Part shown: piece after piece, positions 53,701 through 62,305 of the stretch | Layout: the number at the start of each line of letters is the position of its first letter | How positions within the stretch are numbered: position 1 is the first letter of the stretch | Origin: Anarhynchus alexandrinus | Taxonomy: Eukaryota > Chordata > Aves > Charadriiformes > Charadriidae | DNA: 64,000 bases | Reading direction: 5' to 3' | Assembly: GCA_008711295.1 (NCBI GenBank) | Contig: VUYV01000041.1 | Span: forward strand, 2,582,288-2,646,287 | Notes under the pieces: model-generated | Told to the model about the DNA's origin: nothing | Database searches by the model: none | What the model saw: only the letters and a program-made list of their open reading frames with translations | Translations under genes and position numbers: made by a program

Positions 53701-56178
53701 CAGACGCTGATTGTGCAGGGCATCCCTGCAGCTGACACCCAGCTTTGCCACTCCAGTAACTTCAGAGGAGCTTTATTGATTTTCCCCAGCAGAGGAAAAG
53801 ACAGCAGTAATCACAGAATCAATGAAGATCCCTTGGACATTAGTGGAAGGGTGGAGGTGCAATTGTCTTTAGGGACACTCCAGGCATCTGACACGTGGGG
53901 TGTTACCCCCTTGCCAGCTCTCATGATTTACACTGCAAAGCTTGGTATTTGTTTGAAATGCAGCTGATGGAGTCCCATGAGTATAAATTAATCTCAGCTT
54001 TCATGTTGGAAAGAAGTTGTGAAGTTGGGTCCTAACAGGAAGTTTGAAAACATCAACTAGGTGCATCTTTAAGATTCAATCATTGCAAAGTGGAAAAAAA
54101 AGGATCCCAAATCTTTTTTAAAGTTTCATTATTTTCTTCAGCTACCACATTCGTTTCTGGATGGTCAGCAACACTATATTAGCAGATTTAACCCTCTCTC
54201 AGAGTAAGAGCTTATGACCTCCAGATGAATAAACCAAAACCAGAAGGATAAAAAGCCAAGCTGACGTAAATTTCCTGACATATAGCTGTAATGGAAACTC
54301 CAAGCATTTTCGAATCTCCATGGGCTGTTTTCAGATGATAAATGTGCTTATGTTCCTACAAGAGGATATTCACTACCCTTGCACACCTTCCCCTGTGCAT
54401 GCACCCACAGAGGCAGGTTGGACTTCTGGAGGGACACTCAGACGAAAGGTTTAAAGGTCTCAGCTGTCCACAAGGGAACAGGAGCCCCTTCCCCTCCTTG
54501 GCTCTGCCAAGCACAGACACAGATATGCAGAGAGCTGCCTGCCAGCAGCACAGGGCAAAACTCACAGCCTCAAGTCCTGGCTTGCAGCATCTCAGTCGTT
54601 TGATTCCTTTTATTTTTGCACTCCTGTAACGTCTGGTTGACAATCTAGAAAGCCCTACTGAATCAGCAACCACAGCAATATTTTCTTGCTCTCTGAGGGT
54701 GCATGCCACGTTTCTCTCTCAAGGGAGACAGATTCAGGAGCCCTCGAAGAGTGATGTTTATAACAGCAGGCTTGACATGGCCAAAACGAATGTCTTGCAA
54801 AGGGTGATACTGCCATGCACATATCCTGTGTTTATTTGGCAGAAGAGAAGATGTGTGTGCCCAAAAACTCAGATGAAGTAGATAACAAATGGTATTGAAT
54901 TAAAGAAAAACATGCTTGACCTTAAACTAGGGGACACTCTTGCTTTATTCTGAAAAAAGTGAATACCCAAGAAAACATGAGCAGACTCCCCGCTGTGGCC
55001 CGGATGGAGTGGGTGACTGAGAGCACTGGGGGAGACCCATCTCACGCAGGCTAGTTCATACCACCATGTGGTGCTCCCCAGACCAGTGCGAGGGGGTACA
55101 TGGGGGATCTCATGCTTGCTGTACAACAAGCGTGCTGCAGCGGGGTGCTGGCCCTGGCAGGAGCTCCTCCTGCCACAGGAGGAATTATCCTCCTTGTTAT
55201 CCCCATTTATGGCACGTTCGTGGCCCATTTTGGCTGTCGGGGTCTGTGGCAGTGCTTCTTTAGCTAATTCAAGCCAAATACTTTGCTCCATCCCCGGCTT
55301 AGCAGTTATTGCCTGGCTCCAAGCACTCTTTGGGTCATGCCCTGAAAGTCAAGCACAGACCTGGATGCCCGGGGCGAGCCTTGCAGTGGGCGATGCGGGG
55401 TTACACTCCAGCCCTTTCTGGCAGCTTCTGGACACCAGGCAAGGCTTCACCAGACACTGCTGTCATGTTTCTAAAGCATCTGGTGGAGGCAGAAGTTGAG
55501 GCATCTCTTTTCAGTGTGACTGACACCCTCTCGGGCTCTTCTGGGGTGCTCGCGCTGGCAAATCTAGTATTGCCTTTCATCAGGGTCCAGTGTGCTGGGT
55601 ACACCGGCCATTTTGAGCAAGACACCAGCACTGGGCCATCCTGCGCTGTCATTGCTGGAACGTGCTGAACTGACTGATTTCCAGGTATATTCAGGGAGGC
55701 GTGAGGTTGGTGGCTGCCAAATGAAGGTAATAGCAGCTCACAAACGAGGTATAAAAACTTGTAGTGCAGCCCCAGACCTCAGCTTCCATTTATATTTAGA
55801 AGCCAACAAAATCAAAGTTTGTATGCTGCATGTCATCGACAGATGTGCCACAGAGGTCGTTTTTCCGTAGATACAGATAGAGGCATAGATATACATATAT
55901 GTGAAAGAATCAATATGTATAAATATTTCTTCATATAAGTGCTTTTTTAAATGGGACTAGATATCCAGGCTGACTTTGCAGCATCAATAGGCTTTTTGAG
56001 CACAGTGCTGTGCAGTTCCTGACCACTTTGCTGCTTTGCAGGCTTGGAGTACCTCGTGGCAGGACACGAGGACGTCCGAACGGGCAGACTCATCGTCAAC
56101 ATGAAAAGTTTTGTCCATCAGTGGAAGTCGGCTCTCGGAAGAAAGGTCCTGGAGATTTTGAAAAGAGACTGCAACTAG
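8686..56178 (+). CDS. NTN4: Netrin-4, ten coding exons, 643 residues
   Basis: Secreted laminin-related protein of basement membranes; family members bind laminin gamma chains and limit laminin polymerisation, with roles in vessel and nerve growth. CDS is join(8686-8776, 12381-12910, 30688-30975, 40416-40542, 41870-42058, 48328-48544, 49258-49370, 50528-50596, 52395-52565, 56042-56178); all introns are GT-AG and the frame stays open for 1932 nt. Domains: signal peptide about 1-29; LN domain about 40-276; LE repeats starting at Cys277, Cys347 and Cys410; half LE repeat about 464-477; linker 478-520; NTR domain 521-642. Human NTN4 as I remember it has 628 residues; the 15 extra here are about 12 near the signal peptide and 3 in a proline-rich LN loop. 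Sequons are at Asn175, Asn368 and Asn498. The start ATG has G at -3 and +4. Whether an upstream ATG lies in the N gap is unknown. Confidence 0.97.
8713..8754 (+). repeat. CTG/TCG trinucleotide tract coding the signal-peptide core
   Basis: Fourteen consecutive codons are either CTG (Leu) or TCG (Ser): [14 protein letters not shown]. Slippage in this tract would lengthen or shorten the hydrophobic core by whole residues without shifting the frame. The human signal peptide as I remember it is not built this way, so the tract is probably lineage-specific. Confidence 0.85.
8851..9116. repeat. 266-bp alternating purine-pyrimidine tract (Z-DNA-prone)
   Basis: Almost continuous alternation of purine and pyrimidine made from mixed GC, GT/CA and TA steps (for example CGCGTACACGTGTGTGTATG, GTGCGTACGCACACGTGTGT). 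It is not a pure dinucleotide microsatellite, because the step composition changes every few bases, yet the alternation persists for about 266 bp with few breaks. It starts 75 bases after the exon 1 donor. Alternating tracts rich in CG and CA/TG are the classical Z-DNA-forming sequences. The same property removes stop codons and creates long spurious open frames on both strands. Confidence 0.85.
10725..10850 (+). repeat. Possible ancient CR1/L3-type repeat tail
   Basis: The order of motifs (AATAGCACTTACTTACCTAC, then CCTCAGGAG, GTTAGTTAATGTTTATACAA, CGCTTTGAAAAGGATGTTCA, then AGGAGATGTAAGTG) follows the 3' region of old amniote CR1/L3-like elements as I recall it (TACCTACCTCACAGGG...TTAATGTTTGTAAAGCGCTT...). 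It is much diverged, as expected for a repeat older than birds. The call rests on pattern memory only. Confidence 0.4.
12381..12910 (+). CDS. NTN4: NTN4 coding exon 2: most of the LN domain
   Basis: Encodes residues 31-207. It starts the mature protein ([21 protein letters not shown]) and carries the LN core: the CNPRMGNLA block, the [10 protein letters not shown] block, [35 protein letters not shown], the NCSATF sequon at Asn175, and [15 protein letters not shown]. The acceptor is TTGCAG and the donor GAG|GTAGGT, phase 0. Glu207, the last codon, corresponds by alignment from memory to human Glu195, one of two residues reported as needed for laminin binding. Where human has an Asn-Ala-Thr sequon (Asn56), this protein has His68-Ala-Thr. 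The exon is GC-rich; the long open frames in its other frames are composition effects. Confidence 0.97.
13279..13573 (+). mobile_element. CR1 LINE 3' end
   Basis: A well-preserved CR1 tail: TTTTTACCAGGGCATGTAGT, GGTAATGGCTTCAAACTGAA, GGTGGTGAGACACTGGAACA, GAAGTGTTCAAGGCCAGCTT, CTAGATGATCTTTAAGGTCC and the terminal CCATTCTATGATTCTATG. It is 5'-truncated and in the same orientation as NTN4. Low divergence from the family pattern suggests a fairly recent insertion within birds. Confidence 0.95.
14001..14020 (-). promoter_or_regulatory. CTCF-like binding site
   Basis: The reverse strand reads GGCCACTAGAGGGAGCAGCC, which matches the vertebrate CTCF core (CCAC/CTAG-A/G-G-GGC/A-type) closely, including the CCACTAGAGGG block. 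It sits between two CR1 copies in intron 2. Sequence alone supports a good motif; occupancy is not shown. Confidence 0.5.
14507..14826 (+). mobile_element. CR1 LINE 3' end
   Basis: A 5'-truncated CR1 copy, sense to NTN4: GAATATATAAAGGGGATTAT, ACTTTTCACCAGGGCCTGTT, GGTGGTGAGACACTGTAACA, GAAGTGTTCAAGGTCAGGTT and GGATTAGATGATCTTTAAAG are all family motifs. The terminal octamer region is decayed (AACCCAAAATATGCTGTG). Compared with the 13.3 kb copy it shares the same tail with differences, so the two are separate insertions. Confidence 0.93.
30688..30975 (+). CDS. NTN4: NTN4 coding exon 3: end of LN domain and start of LE1
   Basis: Encodes residues 208-303. It begins [10 protein letters not shown], includes [19 protein letters not shown], then a proline-rich loop (about residues 249-263), [20 protein letters not shown] and the first part of LE1 from Cys277. 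Arg211 aligns with mouse Arg199 (Lys in the human sequence as I recall it), the second reported laminin-contact residue, so the charged pair with Glu207 is kept across the exon 2/3 junction. Acceptor TGCCCAG, donor GTG|GTATGT, phase 0. Confidence 0.96.
34016..34300 (-). mobile_element. CR1 LINE 3' end, antisense to NTN4
   Basis: Read on the + strand this begins with the reverse complement of the CR1 terminus (TAGAATTTTAGAATTGTTGA) and continues GGTTGGAAAAGACCTTTAAG, ATCATCGAGTCCAACCGTTA, CCACTAAACCATGTCCCTCA, CTTCCCTGGGCAGCCTGTTT and CTCCCCTGGCACAACTTGAG. All are standard CR1 minus-strand blocks, and divergence is low. The element is 5'-truncated near 34300. Confidence 0.95.
38845..38862 (+). 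repeat. A18 homopolymer
   Basis: Eighteen consecutive A in intron 3. No retrogene or SINE body is recognisable immediately upstream, so it is treated as a simple repeat. Confidence 0.9.
40416..40542 (+). CDS. NTN4: NTN4 coding exon 4: rest of LE1
   Basis: Encodes residues 304-345 plus one base of codon 346: [20 protein letters not shown], then [20 protein letters not shown] and CQ. The cysteine spacing completes the first laminin-type EGF repeat. Acceptor TACTAG, donor CAGT|GTAAGT, phase 1. The sequence is nearly identical to human NTN4 as remembered. Confidence 0.97.
40543..41869 (+). other. NTN4 intron 4
   Basis: Phase 1 intron of 1327 bp, GTAAGT to TCTCAG. I see no gene or repeat family in it. 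Confidence 0.9.
41870..42058 (+). CDS. NTN4: NTN4 coding exon 5: LE2
   Basis: Completes Ser346 and encodes residues 347-408 plus one base of codon 409. [20 protein letters not shown] begins LE2, followed by [20 protein letters not shown] and [20 protein letters not shown]. All eight cysteines of an LE repeat are present, counting Cys407 at the end. Asn368 is a conserved N-glycosylation sequon (NRS). Acceptor TCTCAG, donor AAAC|GTAAGT, phase 1. Confidence 0.97.
42059..48327 (+). other. NTN4 intron 5
   Basis: Phase 1 intron of 6269 bp, GTAAGT to CCGCAG. Contains a 15-base A run at 43477-43491 and otherwise unique sequence. The AT-rich 46380-46540 stretch might be conserved non-coding DNA, but nothing proves it. 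No additional exon was recognised. Confidence 0.9.
48328..48544 (+). CDS. NTN4: NTN4 coding exon 6: LE3 and partial fourth LE repeat
   Basis: Encodes residues 409-480 plus two bases of codon 481. LE3 starts at Cys410 ([20 protein letters not shown]) and runs through [20 protein letters not shown] and [12 protein letters not shown]; the half repeat is [15 protein letters not shown] (463-477). Acceptor CCGCAG, donor AGCAG|GTGAGT, phase 2. The exon is GC-rich, so its other frames are also open. Confidence 0.97.
48545..49257 (+). other. NTN4 intron 6
   Basis: Phase 2 intron of 713 bp, GTGAGT to CAACAG. Nothing recognisable inside. Confidence 0.9.
49258..49370 (+). CDS. NTN4: NTN4 coding exon 7: linker between LE and NTR domains
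   Basis: Completes Ser481 and encodes residues 482-518 plus one base of codon 519: [20 protein letters not shown] then [17 protein letters not shown]. Asn498 (NDS) keeps the glycosylation sequon known in human at Asn483, with a changed middle residue. Acceptor CAACAG; donor CCG|GTAGGA is a weaker match than the others but is the only one that keeps the frame into exon 8. Phase 1. Confidence 0.95.
49371..50527 (+). other. NTN4 intron 7
   Basis: Phase 1 intron of 1157 bp, GTAGGA to TTCCCAG. No gene or repeat family recognised. Confidence 0.9.
50528..50596 (+). CDS. NTN4: NTN4 coding exon 8: start of NTR domain
   Basis: The smallest exon, encoding residues 519-541 plus one base of codon 542: [20 protein letters not shown] then YTY. 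It brings the first cysteines (Cys521, Cys523 and Cys535) of the C-terminal NTR domain. Acceptor TTCCCAG, donor TACG|GTGAGT, phase 1. Confidence 0.96.
50597..52394 (+). other. NTN4 intron 8
   Basis: Phase 1 intron of 1798 bp, GTGAGT to TTCCCAG. A weak CR1-like antisense trace near 50845-50960 was considered and not called. Short imperfect repeats of GATACCTACC lie near 51684-51716. Confidence 0.9.
52395..52565 (+). CDS. NTN4: NTN4 coding exon 9: core of NTR domain
   Basis: Encodes Val542 (split) to residue 598 plus one base of codon 599: [40 protein letters not shown] and [17 protein letters not shown]. The run of basic residues and the CTCP motif are typical of the netrin-4 NTR domain. Acceptor TTCCCAG, donor CCTG|GTAGGT, phase 1. 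Confidence 0.97.
52566..56041 (+). other. NTN4 intron 9
   Basis: Phase 1 intron of 3476 bp, GTAGGT to TTTGCAG. No gene, RNA gene or repeat family was recognised. Confidence 0.9.
56042..56178 (+). CDS. NTN4: NTN4 coding exon 10: C-terminus and stop
   Basis: Completes Gly599 and encodes residues 600-643, then TAG at 56176-56178: [40 protein letters not shown] and RDCN. The last cysteine (642) closes the NTR domain. Human ends in ...KRECK as I remember it, so the C-terminus is complete and of normal length. Acceptor TTTGCAG. Confidence 0.97.
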
Positions 56179-56431
56179 AGGTGCGCGACCGCCTAAGGGC
56201 ATTTCTTTATGCACAAAATGCAACAGCCTTCACAGAGAGAAGACCTCTAGGATGAAAACTGGAATGTAAGAAAATAGTGCCAAAATGTGTAGCAAGGCGT
56301 TCAGAGTTGTAAGCGCTGTCTAATTTAACCCTTCCTGGCCAACGTTCATTGACTTGCCTGTAGCTTCCTTGCCTGAGCCCAGCTCATCACTACACTGAGG
56401 GAAACAAAAGGAAGGGTGGATGCTTGTCTTG

Positions 56432-56475
56432 CTCCAGTGAGATGCTGGAGTAACTCCAGTGAGATGATGAAGCCA
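56432..56475 (+). repeat. Imperfect 2 x 22-bp direct repeat in the 3' UTR
   Basis: CTCCAGTGAGATGCTGGAGT-AA is followed at once by CTCCAGTGAGATGATGAAGC-CA. The first unit can also fold as a small hairpin (CTCCAG pairing with CTGGAG), while the second unit has lost that pairing. Confidence 0.7.
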
Positions 56476-57761
56476 CTGATCGCCCCAGACTAAATTACCA
56501 CCCTAGAGAGGGAAACCATGCCCACGAGCTACAGCTGAGAAGCGAAACACTGCTGCCAGTGCCACCAGCATGTATCCTGAGTGACTTCCAGAGGCTCCTG
56601 GAGGATGCTGTGGGGAAGATGACTGCTGCAGTGGTGGGCAGGCACTGACGGCAGCGTGGCGGTGACAACCACTTTCTAGTAACACCCCCTTGGATTAGGA
56701 CGTGGCACCTGTCAAAGAGAATTGAGCACCGCGTGCTTTTAACCTGGTCACCCCGCTGAAGGTTTTGGGGGCTACATTCTCTGCCGGTGCTGGTGAGAAC
56801 GGAGCTGCTGGAGTGAATCGAATCCCTCTGCCATGGCACAAGCAGAGGCCAGCCCTCCACCCACCGCACGGCCACAGAAAACAGCCGGCTCCTGAGGGTG
56901 CAGCATCTCTGAGCTTTTGTCCTTGAAGTGTTAAAAAATGAACCTAGCCCTAGTGTAAATATTTCATCGTATAAAGCACTTTACTACCTGCCACTTCACG
57001 GTGTGGGAAGTCTATTTGTGTTGGGGAAAGAAGAGGTTGAAGGCGGCACGTGAAAAAAACTTCCCTGAAACAGAAGCACTCCTGAAGACACCCCCCCAGT
57101 TGGATGGCGTTAACGGTATAAAGGGAAAGGCCAGCCTGGCACTGGCCACTCAGAGTATCTGAGGACACAGTCTGAAAGATAAAGTATTTGCACTGAAGTC
57201 CCAGCTTCAGACCAGCACTTGGACCCCGTGGGCAGGACTCCAGCGAGACTTCACAAGCAGCGTGAGAAGAAGAAGAGACTTTGAGACAAAAAATGCAACT
57301 GCCAGAGGAGAAAAACTCTGCCTGCAGGAAAAGGAGTGGATGCGGAGAACGGAAAGGACTCGCATTCGCATATCACAACCCAGTGATTCATGGTGGGCCT
57401 GGAGTTTATTTTATTTTTATGTTAGTATTTAAAACTGAACATTTTATGTTTTCTTCTGTGTTATTGTTTGCAATATATACGGCCATTATACTTCCTTATT
57501 AACACCAGTATGAAATATAGCACAGTTTACCGCAGTTTTCAGCACTAAAATATATCTTTTCTGTAAAGCATTTTTAAACCACATTGCATAGAGTGTATTT
57601 TGTTCATGAGCGTGAGGGGAAAGGAAAAGAAGACATACAACACCAGAAAAGACACAAGTCTACCAATCTGCTTTACGTATGTATTTTTCTTTCAAGGTCC
57701 TGTGGACTCACAAAAAAAAAGGATACTATTTTGGTAATTTGTTTTTATATCTCATGTATGT

Positions 57762-57767
57762 AATAAA
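57762..57767 (+). terminator. Poly(A) signal AATAAA of NTN4
   Basis: Canonical AATAAA in an AT-rich context, followed after 10-30 bases by a plausible cleavage region (TTTCAACATC, 57779-57788) and then T/GT-containing sequence (GCAGTCTTTGTGCCTG, about 57821-57836). Confidence 0.75.
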
Positions 57768-60323
57768 TATAATATGATTTCAACATCTTCATCTCCTGTT
57801 ACTGCTTACGCCACTGGCGATGCAGTCTTTGTGCCTGCACTAGAGAGCACAGCGAAGGTGGAGCTGGGTAGGGAGAAGCTACCATGGAGAATAGTTTCCT
57901 CTCTTGGGGGTTAATATTCACCATATGGTAAAAAACCAAGCAGCATGGATGGCTTTTGGGAGGCTTAATCATAGGCTCTTCTCAGAAGAAGGGGAATTGC
58001 ACCTAAATATTTTCAAAGCTGGCCAGATCCTTGCACCCACACAGGCCTGATGGCTGAGCTGCAGAGCAGTTACCCGCAAAAAGCAAGTGGGGCATGACAG
58101 AAATCGGGCTCACTCCCCACATTTGAAACATTGGAAACTGTAAAGGTGGAAAAAAAGGCTGTGGGAAATGAGTGCTGTGGCAAAAGGTCTATAAAAACAC
58201 CGCAGAGTGAAGTCAAGCATCAGAAATGAGCAGCCAGGGGGGTCGAGGCGTAACCCACAGCGTGGGCAGCAGCTCCCCGGGCGGGCGGTTAATCAGTGAC
58301 CACCAGGGCAGCACGCTGTGGCAGCACCCATCTCCCCGGCAGAGGAGGAGAGGGCGTTGAAAGACCTCTCCTGTGGTGACACTTGGAGACTAAGAGCCTC
58401 CAATATCTCCATTTTGGTTTAAAACTTAGCGTTTTTACCTGCTTGACGTATTTTAGCTTAATTTTATTTTAATGCCATTAGAACTACAATTGCAATGGCC
58501 AGCTGGTTAATGTGGCATTGTGAAAGCTGGAAGGTGTGAGCGGAGAGGTCCACTGTCCCAGTCGGCTTGAGCACTGCAGGGAACAGGGATGGCTCCGGTG
58601 GCAGATGCTGCTTATGGCACGTTGTCTGACCCCTGTCCTAACCTTGGGTCTGTGCATTGGTGGTTTTATGAAGGAAAGGGATTTGCTTCTGTAGGGCAAA
58701 TCTGCCCATGAGAGATTTCTGTGAGAGGATTTTGGCTGGAAGGAAAAATGTCCCTTTACCGAGAGCGGGGCAAGCTGCACATCCCTCCATCCATATGTGA
58801 CAAGATGGCCAGCCAAGCCCTTCTCAGCAAGAAAAGCTTGTTTGGACAGTAAATCTTTGCAACTGAGTTCATGGAAGCAGCCTGCCTGGTTTCTCTGTTT
58901 AATCCCGTCTGTTACATGGATAAGAATAGGATGTCTTTCCCTGCCCACCTGAAGAGCAGATTTATTGTTTGACGACTCTGCCACCACTGCTACTTGTGAA
59001 AGAAAGCTGGACGAGCCACCCAGATCTGCCCATTAGTTTTCACTAACATGAAGCTGGGTGCTTGGAGGAGGCTGTACTCAGAGGTGTCCCACATCCTCCT
59101 TCAGGGAGGTCACCTTACACACGTGATTGCTCACCAGTAAACATCTGCAAATAAGGTGAGCTCTCCCGTAGCTCTGCAAGGTCTGTGGGACGGGTGCTTC
59201 TGCCCAGCCTGTTCAGCAGGAAGCAGGAGGTGACTGGACAGAGGTGTTTAGGTGAAACATCTGCTTTCATTCTGTTAAAGAGCATTTTGCTCTTCAGACC
59301 ACCTCAACAAACACCAACCAGGCAAGGAGGGATGGGGGAGAAGCCGCCAGCAGCCCCAGCCACATATTGCCCTGCAGCTGCAGCTGGCTGTAGGAGTACT
59401 GGGCAGCCCATGGACCCCAACAGCATGTCCCATCACCTCCCAGGAGGTGCTGATGATGGAGGCTGCCTCCATCCTTGGCACCTCTCAGACCAAGCCCTGG
59501 CAAGCTGCAGAAGGGGTGTCCCCTCTTGCCACCGCAAGAGCTGGGAGAGGCCTTGGGGCTGTGCCGGCTGCATGTGCACGGGGCCCGTCAGGCCAGCCAT
59601 CGCTGGCCCCAGAGGAACGTGATCTTCCAGTCACAGTGGAAAATTACAGGCATGTTTAATATAGTTGCTCCAGCGGGCTAAATCTTCTGGGATATGACCA
59701 TGTTGCTGAAAATGACTGAACATCTGGTACTACCGGCCTGCCGAAATGGAAAGCCGGGCTGGTATGGGTAAACATAACAACTCGGGAACAAATAGCTGCA
59801 GTGTATTTTTTTTTTTAAATCTTTATTTTTAGTTATCATATTGACTTCAGTATCAACACTGGATAGAATAAACATCTCAAAAATGTCCGGTGGCTGCTGC
59901 CCCAGCATCCAGAGGAGCCCTCTCTCCGATAAGGCAGGAGGAGATCGGCTGCCTGTGGGCCTTCTGGGCTGATGTGTTGATTTTTTGATGACGGTGTTTG
60001 CAAAGCATGCCCTTGCCCAGGGGTCACAGCTTCTTGCCGCTCTTTTCCCACAGTTCAGCACAGAAACATCACGAATGCCTTTTATTGCTTCAAGAGAAGG
60101 CAGTGAGGCCTCGGCAAGGCTCACAGGCTGGGAAATATACTATATATGGGAAACTTGTTGGCATACTGAAAATGTTATCATGGCCGAGAGGCCAATGTGC
60201 CATGGCGGGCATCAGGAGAGCCGCTCTCTGTGCCCAGCCCAGATCCAGGCTGTGCCCATCTCTTCACTTCTCCATCAGTCTGGTGGGTCCTTGGGAGCAA
60301 ATATAACACTGGGCTGCTTGCAG

Positions 60324-60374
60324 ATGTGATGTGCTCATAGGTGTGATGTGCTCACAGGTGTGACATGATCACAG
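60324..60374. repeat. 3 x 17-bp tandem repeat
   Basis: Three adjacent 17-bp units (ATGTGATGTGCTCATAG, GTGTGATGTGCTCACAG, GTGTGACATGATCACAG) differ at a few positions. A short minisatellite with no evident function. Confidence 0.85.
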
Positions 60375-62288
60375 ATACGCTTAAGCCCAACTGATGCATG
60401 TAGCCCAGGTAAAATTTTGTCAAGCCCAAGCCTTGTTGCCTGCAACGCAATCTGCAGTTCAAGGCATCTCCAAGCTCTACCTGGGCACTTTCTCAGCAGT
60501 AGAAGATGCGTAAAAGAAGTTTATCAGGCTGCTGAGAGGTCTGGGGGGGTGTAGGTGTGGGTGCGGGTGTGTGCACGTGCGACCCCATGGGACTGCTCAC
60601 TGCTTCGTTTCCCAGATGGTGTTTTCTCTGCTCATGTCTCCGAGCTCCCCCTGACCAGGCAGGTTGCTCACACTGCTGGCATTTCTTTCTTTGGCCTCTT
60701 CTCTCAGTCTTATACATAGAAGTCATATATACTTATTGAGCACAGGACCTGGATTTTAAGTCATCTGAAAAACAGGGCTGGGAAAAGGCCCTCGGATCTC
60801 TATGAAAATTGTTGAGAAGAATAAAATTGTTCCTAAACCCAACATTGGTGAAGTTTCCCTGAACTGACTTGCTGCGGATGTGGATATGCACCCCTTTCAG
60901 CAGGTAGAAAATGCAGGCCAGCTGTAGGCTCAGGACACACGCTGAGGTCCTGAAACTAAGGAAAACCAGATCAAAACTGAGCAACCAGCCATTAGGCTGG
61001 CATTAACCCAGAGTAAAGAACATTCATCACTGTATTTCCCATGCCTGATCCATACACGTCATCCCTACCTGGTTCAGTAGGAGATACTTCTAACATTATA
61101 AACATCATAATCTTAAAATGTATGGCTGCAAAAAAAAAAAAAAGCGGTTGCTCTCTGTCTCTGCTTTTCGTAGGAGCTGGTTCTCCTCTCCTTTGTTTGC
61201 ATCAGGTGCAACTCGTGCCTGGACCTTGAGCATTGGTGCAGCCTCTGTGTGGTCAAATCCACTGCGTAATCTCTACTTGGGCTTTATCAGAATAACACCT
61301 GTAGGAGATAAGGAAACATTATTTCAGGTACACAAACAAGGACTGGAGATTCGCCCCACCTAACGTGAGGTGGCGGTCTTGCAAGGATCCCCTGATCTCC
61401 CCAGGGTTGCAGAAGAGAACCAGGAGCACCCCGAGGGGGCCATTACAGCTGCCCAACTGCCCCACAGGGGCAGGTCAGGGGGGCAGGAAGATGCACAGGT
61501 ACTTTTGTATCTCGAAGAGCATCACCAAGATGCTCTCAGCAGAAGAGCAGGGGATTAAACTCACCTCGCATAGGGGCACGGAAGTTAAATAGAGCAGAGG
61601 CCCAAGCAGGGACATTGTCGGCTTCTTCTGCTGCCTCTGCAGCTGCAGGCAAATGCAGGGACAAGGGACCCCAGTGCTGGGAGACGAGGAAACCTCAGCT
61701 GTCACTGCTACAGCCCCTTCCCAGGCATGGCTGCCAGACCTGATCAGCCCCTTCCCCCAAAGATCTCTTTCTTGACCTGCAAAGCAGGTCCTCAAAGAGC
61801 TGCTGGGGTGACAGGAACAGGAAGGATGATTTGAGGGAGCCTGAGCCTGGTCACTGCAACGCATGCCACTGGCAGCCACCTAAGGAGGTTGAAAATGCTC
61901 ACATGGAGCTGCATGTGCAAACTAAACATGCCCAGGGCCGCTCTGCAGAGCAATCAGCCCCCGTTGGCGCTGTCAAACACCTCCAAAACAGACATTTCAG
62001 GAGGAACCTCGGCCCTCGGCAGCCCCCAGGCCAGGGGGTCGGGAGGGGATGCAGTGGCACAGACCAGAGCTGTGCCAGGAGCCGTGCTAACAACTTGACG
62101 GTATGGATGATCACCTTCCAGTGCCCGGAAAAGTTCCTGAAAACTATGTAATTTATTCGCATGTCCGTACCTCCCGGAGACACAGCACATCCTGCCCCGT
62201 GACTTGGCCCCGGCAACAGCCAACATCTACAAAGGCAGGAGGAAAAAAACAACAACAAGAAAACAGAAGCCAAGTTATGCAGCAAAGT

Positions 62289-62305
62289 GGGGGGAGGGGG
62301 GGGGG
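62289..62305. repeat. G-rich purine tract
   Basis: Two G runs, the second of ten G, separated by one A. It could form a G-quadruplex only by using guanines within the runs. Confidence 0.7.

Larger units (their letters stand above)
56179..57785 (+). other. NTN4 3' UTR
   Basis: Sequence from the stop codon to the likely cleavage site, about 1.6 kb. It contains an imperfect 22-bp direct repeat at 56432-56475 and a T-rich stretch with ATTT-type motifs around 57405-57500. Only one AATAAA (57762-57767) was seen, so a single polyadenylation site is the simplest reading. The exact end is inferred from the signal position. Confidence 0.75.
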
